In this document: in pieces, positions 53,029-62,341 of the stretch
How positions within the stretch are numbered: position 1 is the stretch's first letter
Layout of the letters: the number at the start of each line of letters is the position of its first letter
Assembly: GCF_014201885.1 (NCBI RefSeq)
Contig: NZ_JACHFN010000007.1
Span: 1-64,000, forward strand
DNA length: 64,000 bases
Reading direction: 5' to 3'
From: Deinococcus budaensis
GTDB taxonomy: Bacteria; Deinococcota; Deinococci; Deinococcales; Deinococcaceae
Notes under the pieces: model-generated
What the model was told of the DNA's origin: nothing
What the model saw: the letters and a program-made list of their open reading frames with translations, nothing else
Database searches by the model: none
Position numbers and translations under genes: made by a program

Positions 53029-54375
53029 CTAACGGTACACGTCAACGAGGCGGAAAGCAGAGACTGTCCCGAAGCCCAGGCCGTTTGGGTAAGCGGGATC
53101 CGAACCGGGCCGGGCCGTGCTGTTGAGGTTCCCCATCAAGGCCTTTGCGCCGGAACTTTCGGTGATGTTCAGGCCGGTGCTGAGCGCCAACGCGAGGATC
53201 CCGGACACGACCGGGGCGGCGAAGGACGTGCCGGTGGCGTCCACGACGTTGCCGCCGGGAAACAGGGTACGAATCCTCTCTCCAGGGGCGGTCAGCTCCA
53301 GGTGGTGGCCGTAGGTGCTGAAGCTGGATTTCAAAAAGGTGCCCGTAACGCTCCCCACCCCCACCGAACCCTGGCCCTGTGAGCCGGTCAGGTAGTCGGC
53401 CGGCGCTGCGGGGAAGAGCACGTTGGTGTCCCCCGAGTTGCCCGCCGCAGCGACCACCACGATGCCCTTGCCGATGGCGGCACTGACGGCGGTGTTCAGC
53501 GCTTTCACGTCTGCATTCGAGCCCAGTGACAGGTTGATGACTTTCGCCCCCTTGAGGACGGCGTAGTTGATGGCGTCGGCCACCGTGGCCACGTCGCCCT
53601 CGCCAAAAGGGTCGAGGACGCGAAGGGCAAGAATGGTGGCCTTGGGCGCGACTTGCGCGATGATCCCCGCCACGGCGGTGCCGTGCCCGTACCCCTGGGA
53701 ATAGGTGCCGTCGGTGTTGCCATTGACCTCGCTGGGATCCAGGTCTCCCTGCACATAATCCTTGCCGTTGGCCAGGTCGAGCCTTCCCTGCAGGCCGGGG
53801 TGGTTCAGATCGATCCCGGTGTCGATCACCGCCACCTTAATCCCACTGCCCTGTTCTGGAACCAAGGCCTGCGCGCTGCTCAGGCCAATCGCGTCCCAGT
53901 TGACGATGTTTTCGGTGAAGGTGGTGGCCGAGCTCGTGGTGCCCGACCCCCAGGCGTTGTACCCGCTGCCCCAGGCATTGTAGCCACTGCCCCAGGCGTT
54001 GTAGCCACTGCTCCACGCCGCCAGCCCTTGCTCGGCCACCTTGTAGACGCGCGTATTGGACTCGACAGCCGCATCGTACTTTCCCTTGGCGCTGCTGTTG
54101 TTGGCCAGCACAGCGGTCCGGGCGACAGGGTCGTACACGAGCACTTGGCCGCCGTAGAGCGACTTGAGGGTACTCGGCGTTTCCGTGGCGGGCACACCCG
54201 CGAGCGTATGCACGTACCGGAAAGCACTCAGGCGGTTGACCACCCCGGTGGTCGCCTGGGGCTGCAGCCCTGGGCCAGCCAGCCCCACGTCGGGGCTGCT
54301 GCCGCAGGCGCTCACCAGCAGGGCGATGAGTGCAAGGACTCCTCGGGAGGTCCAGAGTTGACGTTGCTTCATCAT
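53029..54375 (-). CDS. Lipoprotein subtilase (S8 peptidase) with GYNAWGS repeats
   Basis: The 448-residue protein has a lipoprotein signal (LLVSAC, C24), an N-terminal region (40-115) that may act as a propeptide, three to four tandem 7-residue units of the type AWGSGYN (120-145), and a subtilisin domain with D185 (VIDTGID), H231 (GHGTAVAG), Asn in AAAGNSGD and S384 (GTSFAAPV). It is a paralogue of the next gene, with related aromatic repeats in the same place. It is probably the first gene of the three-gene unit. Confidence 0.88.
   Translation of the reverse strand: MMKQRQLWTSRGVLALIALLVSACGSSPDVGLAGPGLQPQATTGVVNRLSAFRYVHTLAGVPATETPSTLKSLYGGQVLVYDPVARTAVLANNSSAKGKYDAAVESNTRVYKVAEQGLAAWSSGYNAWGSGYNAWGSGYNAWGSGTTSSATTFTENIVNWDAIGLSSAQALVPEQGSGIKVAVIDTGIDLNHPGLQGRLDLANGKDYVQGDLDPSEVNGNTDGTYSQGYGHGTAVAGIIAQVAPKATILALRVLDPFGEGDVATVADAINYAVLKGAKVINLSLGSNADVKALNTAVSAAIGKGIVVVAAAGNSGDTNVLFPAAPADYLTGSQGQGSVGVGSVTGTFLKSSFSTYGHHLELTAPGERIRTLFPGGNVVDATGTSFAAPVVSGILALALSTGLNITESSGAKALMGNLNSTARPGSDPAYPNGLGFGTVSAFRLVDVYR
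53951..54013 (-). repeat. Three 21-bp tandem repeats in the subtilase gene
   Basis: Units at 53951-53971, 53972-53992 and 53993-54013 share CAGGC-TTGTA-CC-CTG and encode AWGSGYN-type heptapeptides. Unit length is a multiple of three, so copy number can change without breaking the gene. Confidence 0.8.
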
Positions 54376-55127
54376 GACTCCTTTTAAGCAGAGCAGTGGT
54401 GGAGGGCTCTGCGGCAGTATTCAGAAAGAATGATCACACGTCCATCACCTTTTACATGAAGCCATTGCAGCTGTAGCGTTCTGGAGTGAAACTCTGCGTG
54501 CCCGACGCGCTCTTCGAGGCTGCCGGGGAGATCCCAGCCATTTGAGGGCCTGCAGCGATGCAGATCAAGGCGCAAAAGTAAGGAGACTGTCAGGCCGTGT
54601 GGAGTAAGGGCTGTCAGCGCCGTGGACTGCCCCCCTCAGCGTGGACCCGGCGTCAGGCACTCCGCCCTGCGCGCCCATGATCCCCTGGAGTGACGGCACC
54701 GGAAAAGCCCCTGGGCCGCAGCGCAACGACAGCCGCGGGTTCACACTGGAGATCGTCAACCAGGTTGGAAGCGGCCAGGAGGCTGCCGCCCGGCTGAGCC
54801 GAGGGCACCGCCTCCCGCCCAGTTTGATTCACCGAGTCGCGTGGGGAGGTCGAGACTCGTGGAAAAGGGGCCTTCACCGACCCTGGCCAGGAAGACCGCA
54901 GCAGCACGGTCGGTCGCCCCAACCCCGTCCGCGCCCCCTGCACCGCCGCCACCTCCGCGTCCACGTCCGCCGCGTCTCCCAGGGTCAGCAGGACCTCGGC
55001 CCCGCACGCCGCCGCGAGGTCCGCCTGCGTCTGAGTGCGTAAGGCCGCCGCCGTGCTGGCCTCCCAGCCGTCCCGGATCAGCAGCTCCGACGCCCGGTCC
55101 AGCGACCCGTGGTAGGCCCGCCCAGGA
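54376..55127. other. Gap upstream of the subtilase operon with coding-like remnant
   Basis: No complete gene is visible in these 752 bases. On the minus strand from about 55127 to 54870 one frame reads like protein (AYHGSLDRASELLIRDGW, TAAALRTQTQADLAAACG, EVLLTLGDAADVDAEVAA), but it lacks a start and I do not recognise it. The part near 54376-54600 is AT-richer and probably holds the subtilase operon promoter; I cannot place a specific box. Confidence 0.4.
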
Positions 55128-56879
55128 TCAGGGGAACGCCGCGTGGACGTGGTTCTGGTGGGAGCGGTCCGAGGTGTCTCGGTAGGCGTTGAAAGTCTGG
55201 GAGGGGCTTGACCCCGCAGCGATCAGGGCGTCGCGGGCGGCGGTGTGGGCGGGACCCGGCACGCCGAGGCTGGTGCCGTTCCACACGCCGATGTCCACCG
55301 CCCGTCCCCGGTAGTGGTCGGAACTGCGGCTGTGTCGTCCCCCGGCGAAGGAGGTCACATAGAACGTGTGGCCGCGGTTGGCGAGCCCCAGCAAGGCTTG
55401 AAGCATCCGGGGACTGAGGGGCACGGTGGGACTGCACTGGCGGGTGTCGTAACAGCCGCTCCGCGCGGGTTGGCCGTTCGCGGTGTCGAGGATGTTCTGC
55501 CGGGGGTTGCCGTTTGGCGTGGAACTGCTCGTCGCCAGGGTGATTCCTGGATGGTTGAGAATCTGGCGAGCGAGCCCGGCGGCGCTGGCCGTTCCCGGGG
55601 GGGGTGAGGTCGGCTGCCTGGGAGCGGCCCCCGGTGGGCGGGGCGCCCCCGCCGCGATCAGCGCTGCCTCCGTGACCGGGCCCACGACGCCGTCCACGGC
55701 CAGGCCCTTCTGCCCCTGAAAGGTTCGGACGGCGCTGCGGGTTTGGGAACCGATGATGCCGTCCACGGCCAGCCGCGTGCCGAGGACTTGATTGAGGGAT
55801 CGCTGCACCCACCGGGCGTAGTCGGGACTGCTGCGATTCGGGGAGGCGGCGGGAGGAGCACCCGCGGGCGTACCGGTCGCCGGCGCCGCACCGCCGAGTC
55901 TCCCCCGGACAAACGAGGTGGCCTCGGCGACGGTGACGCTCCCGTCGCGGTTGACGTCCAGGGCGCTGTTCTGCGCGTAGGCGGTGGACGGGGTGCGGAA
56001 GAGCACGAAGTCTGCGCCGCGTCCGATGGCGTCCGGCCAGAGGATGGCCATGTAGACGTCCTCCAGCGTGGTCAGGCGTCCGCGGTAGGGAGCGAAGTAC
56101 CGCGCCACGTCATCGAGCTGCTGCTCCGCCGTCATGGCGGCGAGGGCGCCCACGGTCGTCCCGAGCCGCTCGGCGGTCTTCGGCATGAACTGGATCAGGC
56201 CGGTCGCGCCGCTGGAAGGATTGACCGGCCGGGGGTCGAGCCGCGACTCGAAGCTCATGGCTGCCATCAGGAAGTTGGGGTCGGTCCCCAGGTCCCGGGC
56301 GATCCCGATGACCCGGAGCTTGAACGCCCGGCTGACATTCTCGCTGCCGGGAACGGAAGCCAGGCTCTCCGGCGTCGGCCCGGCGCCTCCCCACACCTCC
56401 GCCTCGGGTTCGGGTCCCTCGCTCGCCCGGCGCAGCGCCGCCATGGTGGACGGACCCAGGAGACCGTCCACCGGCAGGCCCTCACGGCGCTGGAAGCCGC
56501 GCAGGGCGCTGCGGGTCGGGGCGTCCAGCCGGCCGCTGGGCGGGAGCCGCAGGCCAAGCGCCGCGTTGAGGCTGCTCTGCGCCCAGCGTACGTCCTCCTC
56601 CCCCGGGTCGGGCGCGGTATGCATGTCCTGGGGGTGCATGGCCCACCAGACCCCGCGGCGGGGCCAGCACGCGCGGCAGCGGCACCCCGCCGGATGCACG
56701 TGCCGGACGATCCGCCGCCTGCCTGCCTCGGCCCGGCGGGGCTGACTCCTGAAGCGGGTGGCCTCGTCTCCCAGCTCGGTGGCGCGGGTCTGACACGCGG
56801 CGCACCCGCAGCCCGCGCGGTGGGTCGGAGGGCTGCCCACCGGGAGAACCTCCCCCTGCCTGCTGCCATTTCTGTTCAT
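55128..56879 (-). CDS. Multidomain peptidoglycan hydrolase (PG-binding, SLT, EF-hand, M15-like)
   Basis: The 583-residue protein has two Cys clusters (AGCGCAACQ at 22-30 and HPAGCRCRACWP at 62-73), a PG_binding_1 domain (95-152), a lytic transglycosylase domain (185-300; catalytic E211 in SFESRLDP), a calcium-loop stretch DVNRDGSVTVAE (308-319), a second PG_binding_1 (353-410) and an M15-type peptidase domain (430-583; H522 and D529 in SDHYRGRAVDI, HVH at 577-579). It has no signal peptide, so export is by another route or by lysis. GGGGAG precedes the ATG at 56879. It overlaps the upstream gene by four bases. Confidence 0.85.
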   Translation of the reverse strand: MNRNGSRQGEVLPVGSPPTHRAGCGCAACQTRATELGDEATRFRSQPRRAEAGRRRIVRHVHPAGCRCRACWPRRGVWWAMHPQDMHTAPDPGEEDVRWAQSSLNAALGLRLPPSGRLDAPTRSALRGFQRREGLPVDGLLGPSTMAALRRASEGPEPEAEVWGGAGPTPESLASVPGSENVSRAFKLRVIGIARDLGTDPNFLMAAMSFESRLDPRPVNPSSGATGLIQFMPKTAERLGTTVGALAAMTAEQQLDDVARYFAPYRGRLTTLEDVYMAILWPDAIGRGADFVLFRTPSTAYAQNSALDVNRDGSVTVAEATSFVRGRLGGAAPATGTPAGAPPAASPNRSSPDYARWVQRSLNQVLGTRLAVDGIIGSQTRSAVRTFQGQKGLAVDGVVGPVTEAALIAAGAPRPPGAAPRQPTSPPPGTASAAGLARQILNHPGITLATSSSTPNGNPRQNILDTANGQPARSGCYDTRQCSPTVPLSPRMLQALLGLANRGHTFYVTSFAGGRHSRSSDHYRGRAVDIGVWNGTSLGVPGPAHTAARDALIAAGSSPSQTFNAYRDTSDRSHQNHVHAAFP

Positions 56880-57283
56880 GTTCTCCCCTTTCGCAGAGCG
56901 GGCCACGGCCCCTGCCTCTCAGCGGGGCAGGCGGCCCCGAACCCGGGGTTCCTGGAAGACGGCGGGCGACCTCGCCGGGGCAGGACGCCCCGCTTCTGCC
57001 GTTCGAGCTGGCGCTGAAGGTGCGCCGAGGGGGGCAGGTAGCGGTCGGTGGTCGGAGCGTTGTCTGTCACATCGGCGCTCAAGTCCACACCCGCAACGGC
57101 GCGGTAGGCGTAGATGTACCCCTGGAGTTTCTGTCGCCAGAACCGCGCCCAGGCACCGGCTTGAAGCGCGTTGGCCGTTCTCCAGTTGCCAAGACGAACC
57201 GACAACAGGAGCTGTTCGCCGAACTGGGCCAGGTTGGCGAAGTGCGTGACCGAGCTATCGGTCCAGCCCTGGATGTTTTTCAT
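56876..57283 (-). CDS. Hypothetical protein coupled to the peptidoglycan hydrolase
   Basis: The 135-residue product begins MKNIQGWTDSSVTHFANLAQF and has an amphipathic helical first half (FGEQLLLSVRLGNWRTANA) and a basic, Pro-rich tail (RQLERQKRGVLPRRGRPP). I do not recognise it. GGTGAAG lies before the ATG at 57283, and the stop overlaps the hydrolase start (ATGA), so it is probably its partner. The frame extends further upstream, but without a better start. Confidence 0.6.
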   Translation of the reverse strand: MKNIQGWTDSSVTHFANLAQFGEQLLLSVRLGNWRTANALQAGAWARFWRQKLQGYIYAYRAVAGVDLSADVTDNAPTTDRYLPPSAHLQRQLERQKRGVLPRRGRPPSSRNPGFGAACPAERQGPWPALRKGRT

Positions 57284-57973
57284 GGCGACTTCACCATGAC
57301 GATGGTGGACGCGCTGACGCGGTGCAAGGTCACGGTGGGTACTTTCTACAGCGCAGGCACAGGCACGCTGGAGGCCTGGGCCAAGCGGTGCTTTGATACC
57401 GCCAACGGCCAAGACACGGGCTGCACCCTGGGGATGGCCCGCAAGTATGCCGAGAGGTGCGGGTGCCCTGAGGCGCAAATGCGCCGCCGCCTTTCACCGC
57501 CAGCTCGCGGCGCGTGGCCTTGCCGCGACCGAGCATTACGCCGTGTGTGCCCAGGTCCTCCACCGCCATTGCGGTCAGAGCGAGGGCCTGGGCGGCCAGC
57601 CCGACGGGGGGAAAGACGCTGCATCCCCACCCCAATGGGAGCCAGCGCCTGTACGCCCACCACCCCCACACCGACCACTTGCCGCCGCCCTCCCCGCATG
57701 GGGCGCTGTTTCTGGGTCAGCCAGTTGGTGAAGCCCTCGAAGCGGGAGTGCCCCGTACGCCGCGTCCGTCCTGGTCATGGGTCGAGGGTGGGCCCTGGAG
57801 GTGACAGGGCTGTTCCCGCGGTGCACCGAAGCGCAGCGGTGTGCCCTCCCGCCGCGGTGGGCGGCCGCAGTCTCCCACTGCGCGAAAGATCGAACGGGAC
57901 CCCGCATCCAGCCCCCGGGACTGGCCGGGGTCCGGCTCCTACACTTCGGCTTCATCAATAGGGGAAAGGCCGC
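57284..57973. other. Gap without a convincing gene
   Basis: Several frames are open in this GC-rich stretch, but all have biased, low-information composition (Arg/Pro/Gly) and no ribosome-binding site. One minus-strand frame (57330-57671; AVEDLGTHGVMLGRGKATRRE) is slightly more protein-like, not enough to call. I see no repeats or hairpins worth listing. Confidence 0.4.
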
Positions 57974-58456
57974 TCAGGCCACCGGCAGGTGCCGTCTCGC
58001 GCCGGTCCAGACGTCGAGCAGTGAGCGGGAGAAGGGGCGGGCCAGCAGCAGCAGCAGGGCGAGCGCGAAGGCGAGGTTCCCACTCGTGAGCACCCCCAGC
58101 GGGACGATGGCGAGCGCGAACAGCGCCCCCAGCACGGCGCCCCAGCGCACCCACGCGGTTCTTCCCAGCAGGGCCAGGCCGACGCCCGCCTCGAACACGG
58201 CGAGGGCCAGCACGAAGGCCGCCGGGGCGAGGCCCACCACGGAATGGAAGAACCAGGCGTACAGCGGCACCGGGGAACTCCCTCCAAAGGTGACGTACGA
58301 GCCGGGGTCAGTAACGCCCACATACACGTTGACGCCCGACATGACGAGCATAAAGGCGGCCAGGACGTACCGGGCTGCGGCTGGCCGGAGCAGGCTCAGC
58401 GCGGCCAGGCCGAGCGCGAACAGCCACCAGATCACCACAGGCGTTAGCATCTTCAT
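57974..58456 (-). CDS. Four-helix membrane protein
   Basis: The 160-residue protein has about five hydrophobic stretches (VVIWWLFALGLAALSLL, YVLAAFMLVMSGVNVYVG, AFVLALAVFEAGVGLALLG, the AVLGALFALAIVPLGVL region, and FALALLLLLARPF). This resembles small DoxX-like or uncharacterised membrane proteins; no catalytic motif is visible. The ATG at 58456 begins MKMLTPVV after GGAAACG. It is divergent from the ABC exporter genes. Confidence 0.65.
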   Translation of the reverse strand: MKMLTPVVIWWLFALGLAALSLLRPAAARYVLAAFMLVMSGVNVYVGVTDPGSYVTFGGSSPVPLYAWFFHSVVGLAPAAFVLALAVFEAGVGLALLGRTAWVRWGAVLGALFALAIVPLGVLTSGNLAFALALLLLLARPFSRSLLDVWTGARRHLPVA

Positions 58457-58718
58457 CGTTTCCTTCCCCGGGCGGGCTGACCCGGACAGGCTCAGCCTCC
58501 CCCGATCCAGTTACGGGAGGGTTACCGCCACCCCAGGCCCAGGAGTGCCGCTGGTGGGGCGGTGAGGTGGGGCCAGGACGGCCTGTCTCCCGTCGTAACG
58601 GCCGGGTAACTTTCCTATGGCACGGTAAGGTCGCGCCTGAGCAAAGCCCGCGTGGCCGCCGCGACCACCGCCACGCAGCCCCCGGGCCGGGGAGCTGGGC
58701 GACCAGGGGAGGATCACG

Positions 58719-59615
58719 ATGACGACCGCCGCCGTGGAACTGCGTCGGGCCACCAAGCGCTTCGGACCTGTCCAGGCCCTGGGCGAGGTGAGTCTCCGGG
58801 TCGAGCCCGGCGAGGTCGTGGCGGTGCTCGGCCCCAACGGGGCGGGCAAGACCACCGCCATCAGCCTGCTGCTGGGCCTGCGCAAGCCCAGTTCCGGCAC
58901 CGCGCGGGTGTTCGGGCTCGATCCTCGCCTTCCCGCCAGCCGCGCCCGAATCGGCGCCATGCTTCAGGACCCCGACACGCCGGGCCCGCTGCGGGTGCGC
59001 GAGTTGATCGAACTCTTCCGCCGCCTGTACCCCCGCGCCCTCCCCGCACGGGAGGTGCTGGGCCTCGCCCGCCTTCAGGACAAGGCGGACGCCTACCCCG
59101 CCCAGCTTTCCGGGGGGCAGCGGCAGCGGCTCTCCTTCGCCCTGGCGATCTGCGGCGACCCGGAGGTCTTGTTCCTCGACGAACCCAGCACCGGCCTCGA
59201 CGTGGAGGCCCGCCACGCCCTGTGGGAACAGGTCGCCCGGCTGGCCGAGGCCGGTAAGACCGTCGTGCTCACCACCCACAACCTGGAGGAGGCCGACGCG
59301 CTCGCCGGGCGGGTCGTCGTCCTGAGCCGGGGCCGCATCGTGGCCGACGGCACCCCCGCCGAGATCAAGGCGCGGGTGGGCGGCAAGCACGTCCGCTTCC
59401 GTCTGGCGGGGGCCATCCCGGCACTCCTCGCGGCGCTGCCCGGGGTGGACCGCGTGGACGTGGCGGGCGAGGCGGTGAACCTGTACACCCGGCAGGCCGA
59501 GGATCTGCTGCGGGCCCTGCTGGGCACCGACTGGCCGGTGCGGGACATCGAGGTGACGGGCGCGGGGCTGGAGGAGGCGTTCGTGGAGATCACGAGGGAA
59601 AGGAGCCCCGCATGA
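58719..59615 (+). CDS. ABC exporter ATP-binding protein (ABC-2 type)
   Basis: The 298-residue ATPase has Walker A GPNGAGKTT, signature LSGGQRQRLSFAL, Walker B VLFLDEPSTGLD and the switch His in VVLTTHNLEEAD. The C-terminal extension (about 215-298) is typical of DrrA-like drug or lipid exporters. AGGGGAGGATC precedes the ATG. It overlaps the permease gene by four bases. Confidence 0.92.
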   Translation: MTTAAVELRRATKRFGPVQALGEVSLRVEPGEVVAVLGPNGAGKTTAISLLLGLRKPSSGTARVFGLDPRLPASRARIGAMLQDPDTPGPLRVRELIELFRRLYPRALPAREVLGLARLQDKADAYPAQLSGGQRQRLSFALAICGDPEVLFLDEPSTGLDVEARHALWEQVARLAEAGKTVVLTTHNLEEADALAGRVVVLSRGRIVADGTPAEIKARVGGKHVRFRLAGAIPALLAALPGVDRVDVAGEAVNLYTRQAEDLLRALLGTDWPVRDIEVTGAGLEEAFVEITRERSPA

Positions 59616-60400
59616 CCACCACCCATCTGCCCACCGCCCTGCCCGCGCGGCGTCCCCTGCGGGCCTTCGGCTCCCTCGTGTGGTGCGAGACCCTCAAGGT
59701 GGCGCGCAATCCGGCCCTCATGGTCCCTATCCTCGCCCTGCCGCTGATGCTCTTCGCCTTTTTCGGCTGGCCCGCGGTGGGGCAGCGGGATGCCACGGGG
59801 CAGGACGTCGGCACGGCGCTGTTGGTGGGGTTCGCGGCCTACAGCATGATGATGGTCGGCCTGTTCTCCTTCGGCGTTTCGGTCGCCACGGAGCGCGGGA
59901 GCGGCTGGCTCACCCGGCTGCGGGTCACGCCGCTGACCCCACTCGCCCTTTTCTCGGCCAAGGTCGTCATGGCGCTGCTGGTCGGTCTCCTCGCCCTGGT
60001 GCTGCTGTTCGCCTTTGCGGCGGGGGTGGGCGTGGCGCTGCCCCCGCTGACCTGGCTGGCCTTGCTCGGGCGGCTCCTGCTGGGGACGCTGCCCTTCGTG
60101 GTGTTGGGGCTGTGGATCGGGTACGCCTTTGCGCCGGGAGCCGCCGCCGGGGTCGCCAACCTGATCCTCCTCCCCGTCGCCTTCGCCTCGGGCCTGTTCG
60201 TGCCGCTGGACAGCTTGCCCGGCTTTCTGCGGACCCTCGCGCCGTACCTCCCCGCCTACCACAGCGCGGGCTTCGCCCAGGGCGCCCTGCGTGGCGAGGC
60301 GGGGCTGGATCACGCCCTGTGGCTTATGGCCTACACGCTGGCCTTCGCGCTGCTGGCGCTGTGGGCCTACGGGCGGGACGAGGGCCGGACTTATGGCTAG
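59612..60400 (+). CDS. ABC-2 type permease
   Basis: The 262-residue protein has six membrane segments in the ABC-2 arrangement (MVPILALPLMLFAFFGW, YSMMMVGLFSFGVSVATERGSG, FASGLFVPLDSLPGFLRTLAPYLP region near the end). With the preceding ATPase it forms an exporter of unknown cargo. The DrrB-like layout suggests drug or lipid efflux. Confidence 0.9.
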   Translation: MTTTHLPTALPARRPLRAFGSLVWCETLKVARNPALMVPILALPLMLFAFFGWPAVGQRDATGQDVGTALLVGFAAYSMMMVGLFSFGVSVATERGSGWLTRLRVTPLTPLALFSAKVVMALLVGLLALVLLFAFAAGVGVALPPLTWLALLGRLLLGTLPFVVLGLWIGYAFAPGAAAGVANLILLPVAFASGLFVPLDSLPGFLRTLAPYLPAYHSAGFAQGALRGEAGLDHALWLMAYTLAFALLALWAYGRDEGRTYG

Positions 60401-60470
60401 AGCGGCCGGGCCGGGCGAGCCACGCGGAGGGCGCGGCGCCGGTTCTGACCCTCAGGAGAGAGGAGCTGCG

Positions 60471-61211
60471 GTGAGCGCATGGCCGACAGACCCGGCGTGG
60501 CGCCCGCTCTACCGGGTGGGAGCGGCCTGCGCCGCCCTCTATGTCCTCCTGCTCCTGATTCCGCTGGTGCTGCTGGGCGTGGCCCCCCAGCCCCCGCTCT
60601 CGGGTGGAACGGCGATGCTCGACTACATCGCTGCCCACAAGGCGGTCTACCTCACCGAATTCGTCTCTTTCGTGGGCCTCAGCGTGCCCGCCATGGTCGT
60701 CTTCCTGGCGCTCACCGTAGCCCTTTGGCCCCTGAACCGGAGCTTCGCCGCGCTGGGAGGGCTGATCGGCATCGCCTCCGAGATCGTCGCGCTGGCGTAC
60801 AACAGCAGCCCGCCCTCGCTGAACGGCGGCCTCCTGCTCCTCAGTGATCAGTTCGTGGCCACCACAGACCCCGCGCGCCGCAGCGCCCTCGCCACTGCCG
60901 CCGAGGGGTTGATGGCCGTCAGCAACGCCGTGAACGCTGCCGGTATCCTCACCGCGCTGGGCATCGGGCTGATCTCCCTGCCCATGCTGCGGGGGATCTT
61001 CCCTCGGCGTGTGGCCTGGCTGGGCATCGTGACCGGCGCGGTGGGCCTCGTGTGCGAAGCGCTGCGGGACCTGATCGGCGCCTGGTATCTCGTGTACGGC
61101 CTGCTGCTCCCGCTCTGGTTCCTGGCGGTGGGCTGGAGGCTGTCCCGGCTGGGCATGACCCAGGACGCGGCGAGGAGCACGGCCCACTCCACCTTGGGAG
61201 GACAGCGATGA
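60471..61211 (+). CDS. DUF4386-like six-helix membrane protein
   Basis: A 246-residue protein starting with GTG at 60471 (AGGAGAGAGGAG upstream). It has six hydrophobic segments and opens DPAWRPLYRVGAACAALYV. The next protein opens similarly (APWKPLYRVGAVAALVVA), so the two are distant paralogues. No functional motif is visible. It overlaps the next gene by four bases, and with the exporter genes forms one transcription unit. Confidence 0.7.
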   Translation: MSAWPTDPAWRPLYRVGAACAALYVLLLLIPLVLLGVAPQPPLSGGTAMLDYIAAHKAVYLTEFVSFVGLSVPAMVVFLALTVALWPLNRSFAALGGLIGIASEIVALAYNSSPPSLNGGLLLLSDQFVATTDPARRSALATAAEGLMAVSNAVNAAGILTALGIGLISLPMLRGIFPRRVAWLGIVTGAVGLVCEALRDLIGAWYLVYGLLLPLWFLAVGWRLSRLGMTQDAARSTAHSTLGGQR

Positions 61212-61993
61212 ACACAATCAGCTCGGACCCCTCGTTGGCTCGGCGGCAGACACCCGACGTTCTGGCTGGGGCAGGAGACGCCCCCTGGAAGCCGCTCTAC
61301 CGGGTGGGCGCGGTGGCGGCCCTGGTCGTGGCCGCGCTGACCGTGGCCGGCGTGGTGACGTACGTCGTCTGGCCCCCGCCCCAGGGAACGGTGGCCGAGT
61401 GGTTCGCCCTGTTCCAGCGGAGCCCGCTTGAGGGGATGCTGGGGCTGGACCTCCCGGTACTCCTCTCGTTCCTCGCCAACATCCCGGTGGTCCTCGCCCT
61501 CGGCCTGGCCTTGCGGCGATCCGGCCCAGCGCTGATCACCCTCGCGGGGGCGCTCGCCGCCGTGGCGATCTCCACCCACCTCTCGTCGAGCCGCCTGTTC
61601 GAGATGCTCGCGCTGAGCGGGCAGTACGCCCGGGCGACGACGGACGCCGGGCGGGCGACCCTGGAGGCCGCGGGACAGTCCATGCTCACGACCTACCTCG
61701 GCGCGTCGGCCGGGCCGAACCCCCTGCCTGGATGGCATTACCAGGGCACCGCCTTCAACCTGAGCTTCGTCCTGTGGGCGGTCGCCGCCGTGTTGATCTC
61801 GGCCCTGATGCGGCGGGACGGGAGCTTTGGGCGGGTCGCCGGACCGCTGGGGATGGTCGGCCACGCCCTGGCGCTGGGCCTCTTCCTGCCGGGGGTCGGG
61901 GTCTGGCTCTCGCTGCTGTCGCTGCCCCTGCTGCTGGTCTGGTACCTCCTGATCGCGCGGGGCCTCTTGCGGCGGGGAAGGGGGACGGCATGA
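61208..61993 (+). CDS. Six-helix membrane protein, paralogue of the preceding gene
   Basis: The 261-residue product has a 25-residue hydrophilic start, then PWKPLYRVGAVAALVVAAL and about six membrane segments (FLANIPVVLALGLALRR, LVWYLLIARGLL at the end). The function is unknown. It overlaps both neighbours by four bases (ATGA), so the flavodoxin is translated with it. Confidence 0.7.
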   Translation: MNTISSDPSLARRQTPDVLAGAGDAPWKPLYRVGAVAALVVAALTVAGVVTYVVWPPPQGTVAEWFALFQRSPLEGMLGLDLPVLLSFLANIPVVLALGLALRRSGPALITLAGALAAVAISTHLSSSRLFEMLALSGQYARATTDAGRATLEAAGQSMLTTYLGASAGPNPLPGWHYQGTAFNLSFVLWAVAAVLISALMRRDGSFGRVAGPLGMVGHALALGLFLPGVGVWLSLLSLPLLLVWYLLIARGLLRRGRGTA

Positions 61994-62341
61994 ACACCCT
62001 GGTCGTCTACGACTCGCAGCACGGCAACACGGAGCGGGTCGTGCAGGCCATCGGGCGCGCGCTGGGTACCCCAGGGGAGGCCCAGGCCGTGCGCGTGGGT
62101 GAGGTCTCCCCGGGACGCTTGACGGGCTTGGAGCTGCTCGTCGGCTCCCCGACCCAGCGGTTCCGGCCCACACCCGCCATCACCGGGTGGCTGCGGTCCA
62201 TTCCGGCGAATGGACTCGGGGGCGCTGGCGTGGCCGCCTTCGACACCCGCATCCCGGTGGCGGAGGCGGGGTCCGTCCTCCCGGGTTTCTTCGCCCGCCT
62301 CGCCGGGCCGGGAGCCTACGCGGCCCAGCACATCGCGGAAG

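Noticed and set aside
55128..57283. Prophage remnant
   Set aside because: The lysin-like hydrolase has no phage structural, holin or integrase genes near it in the window.
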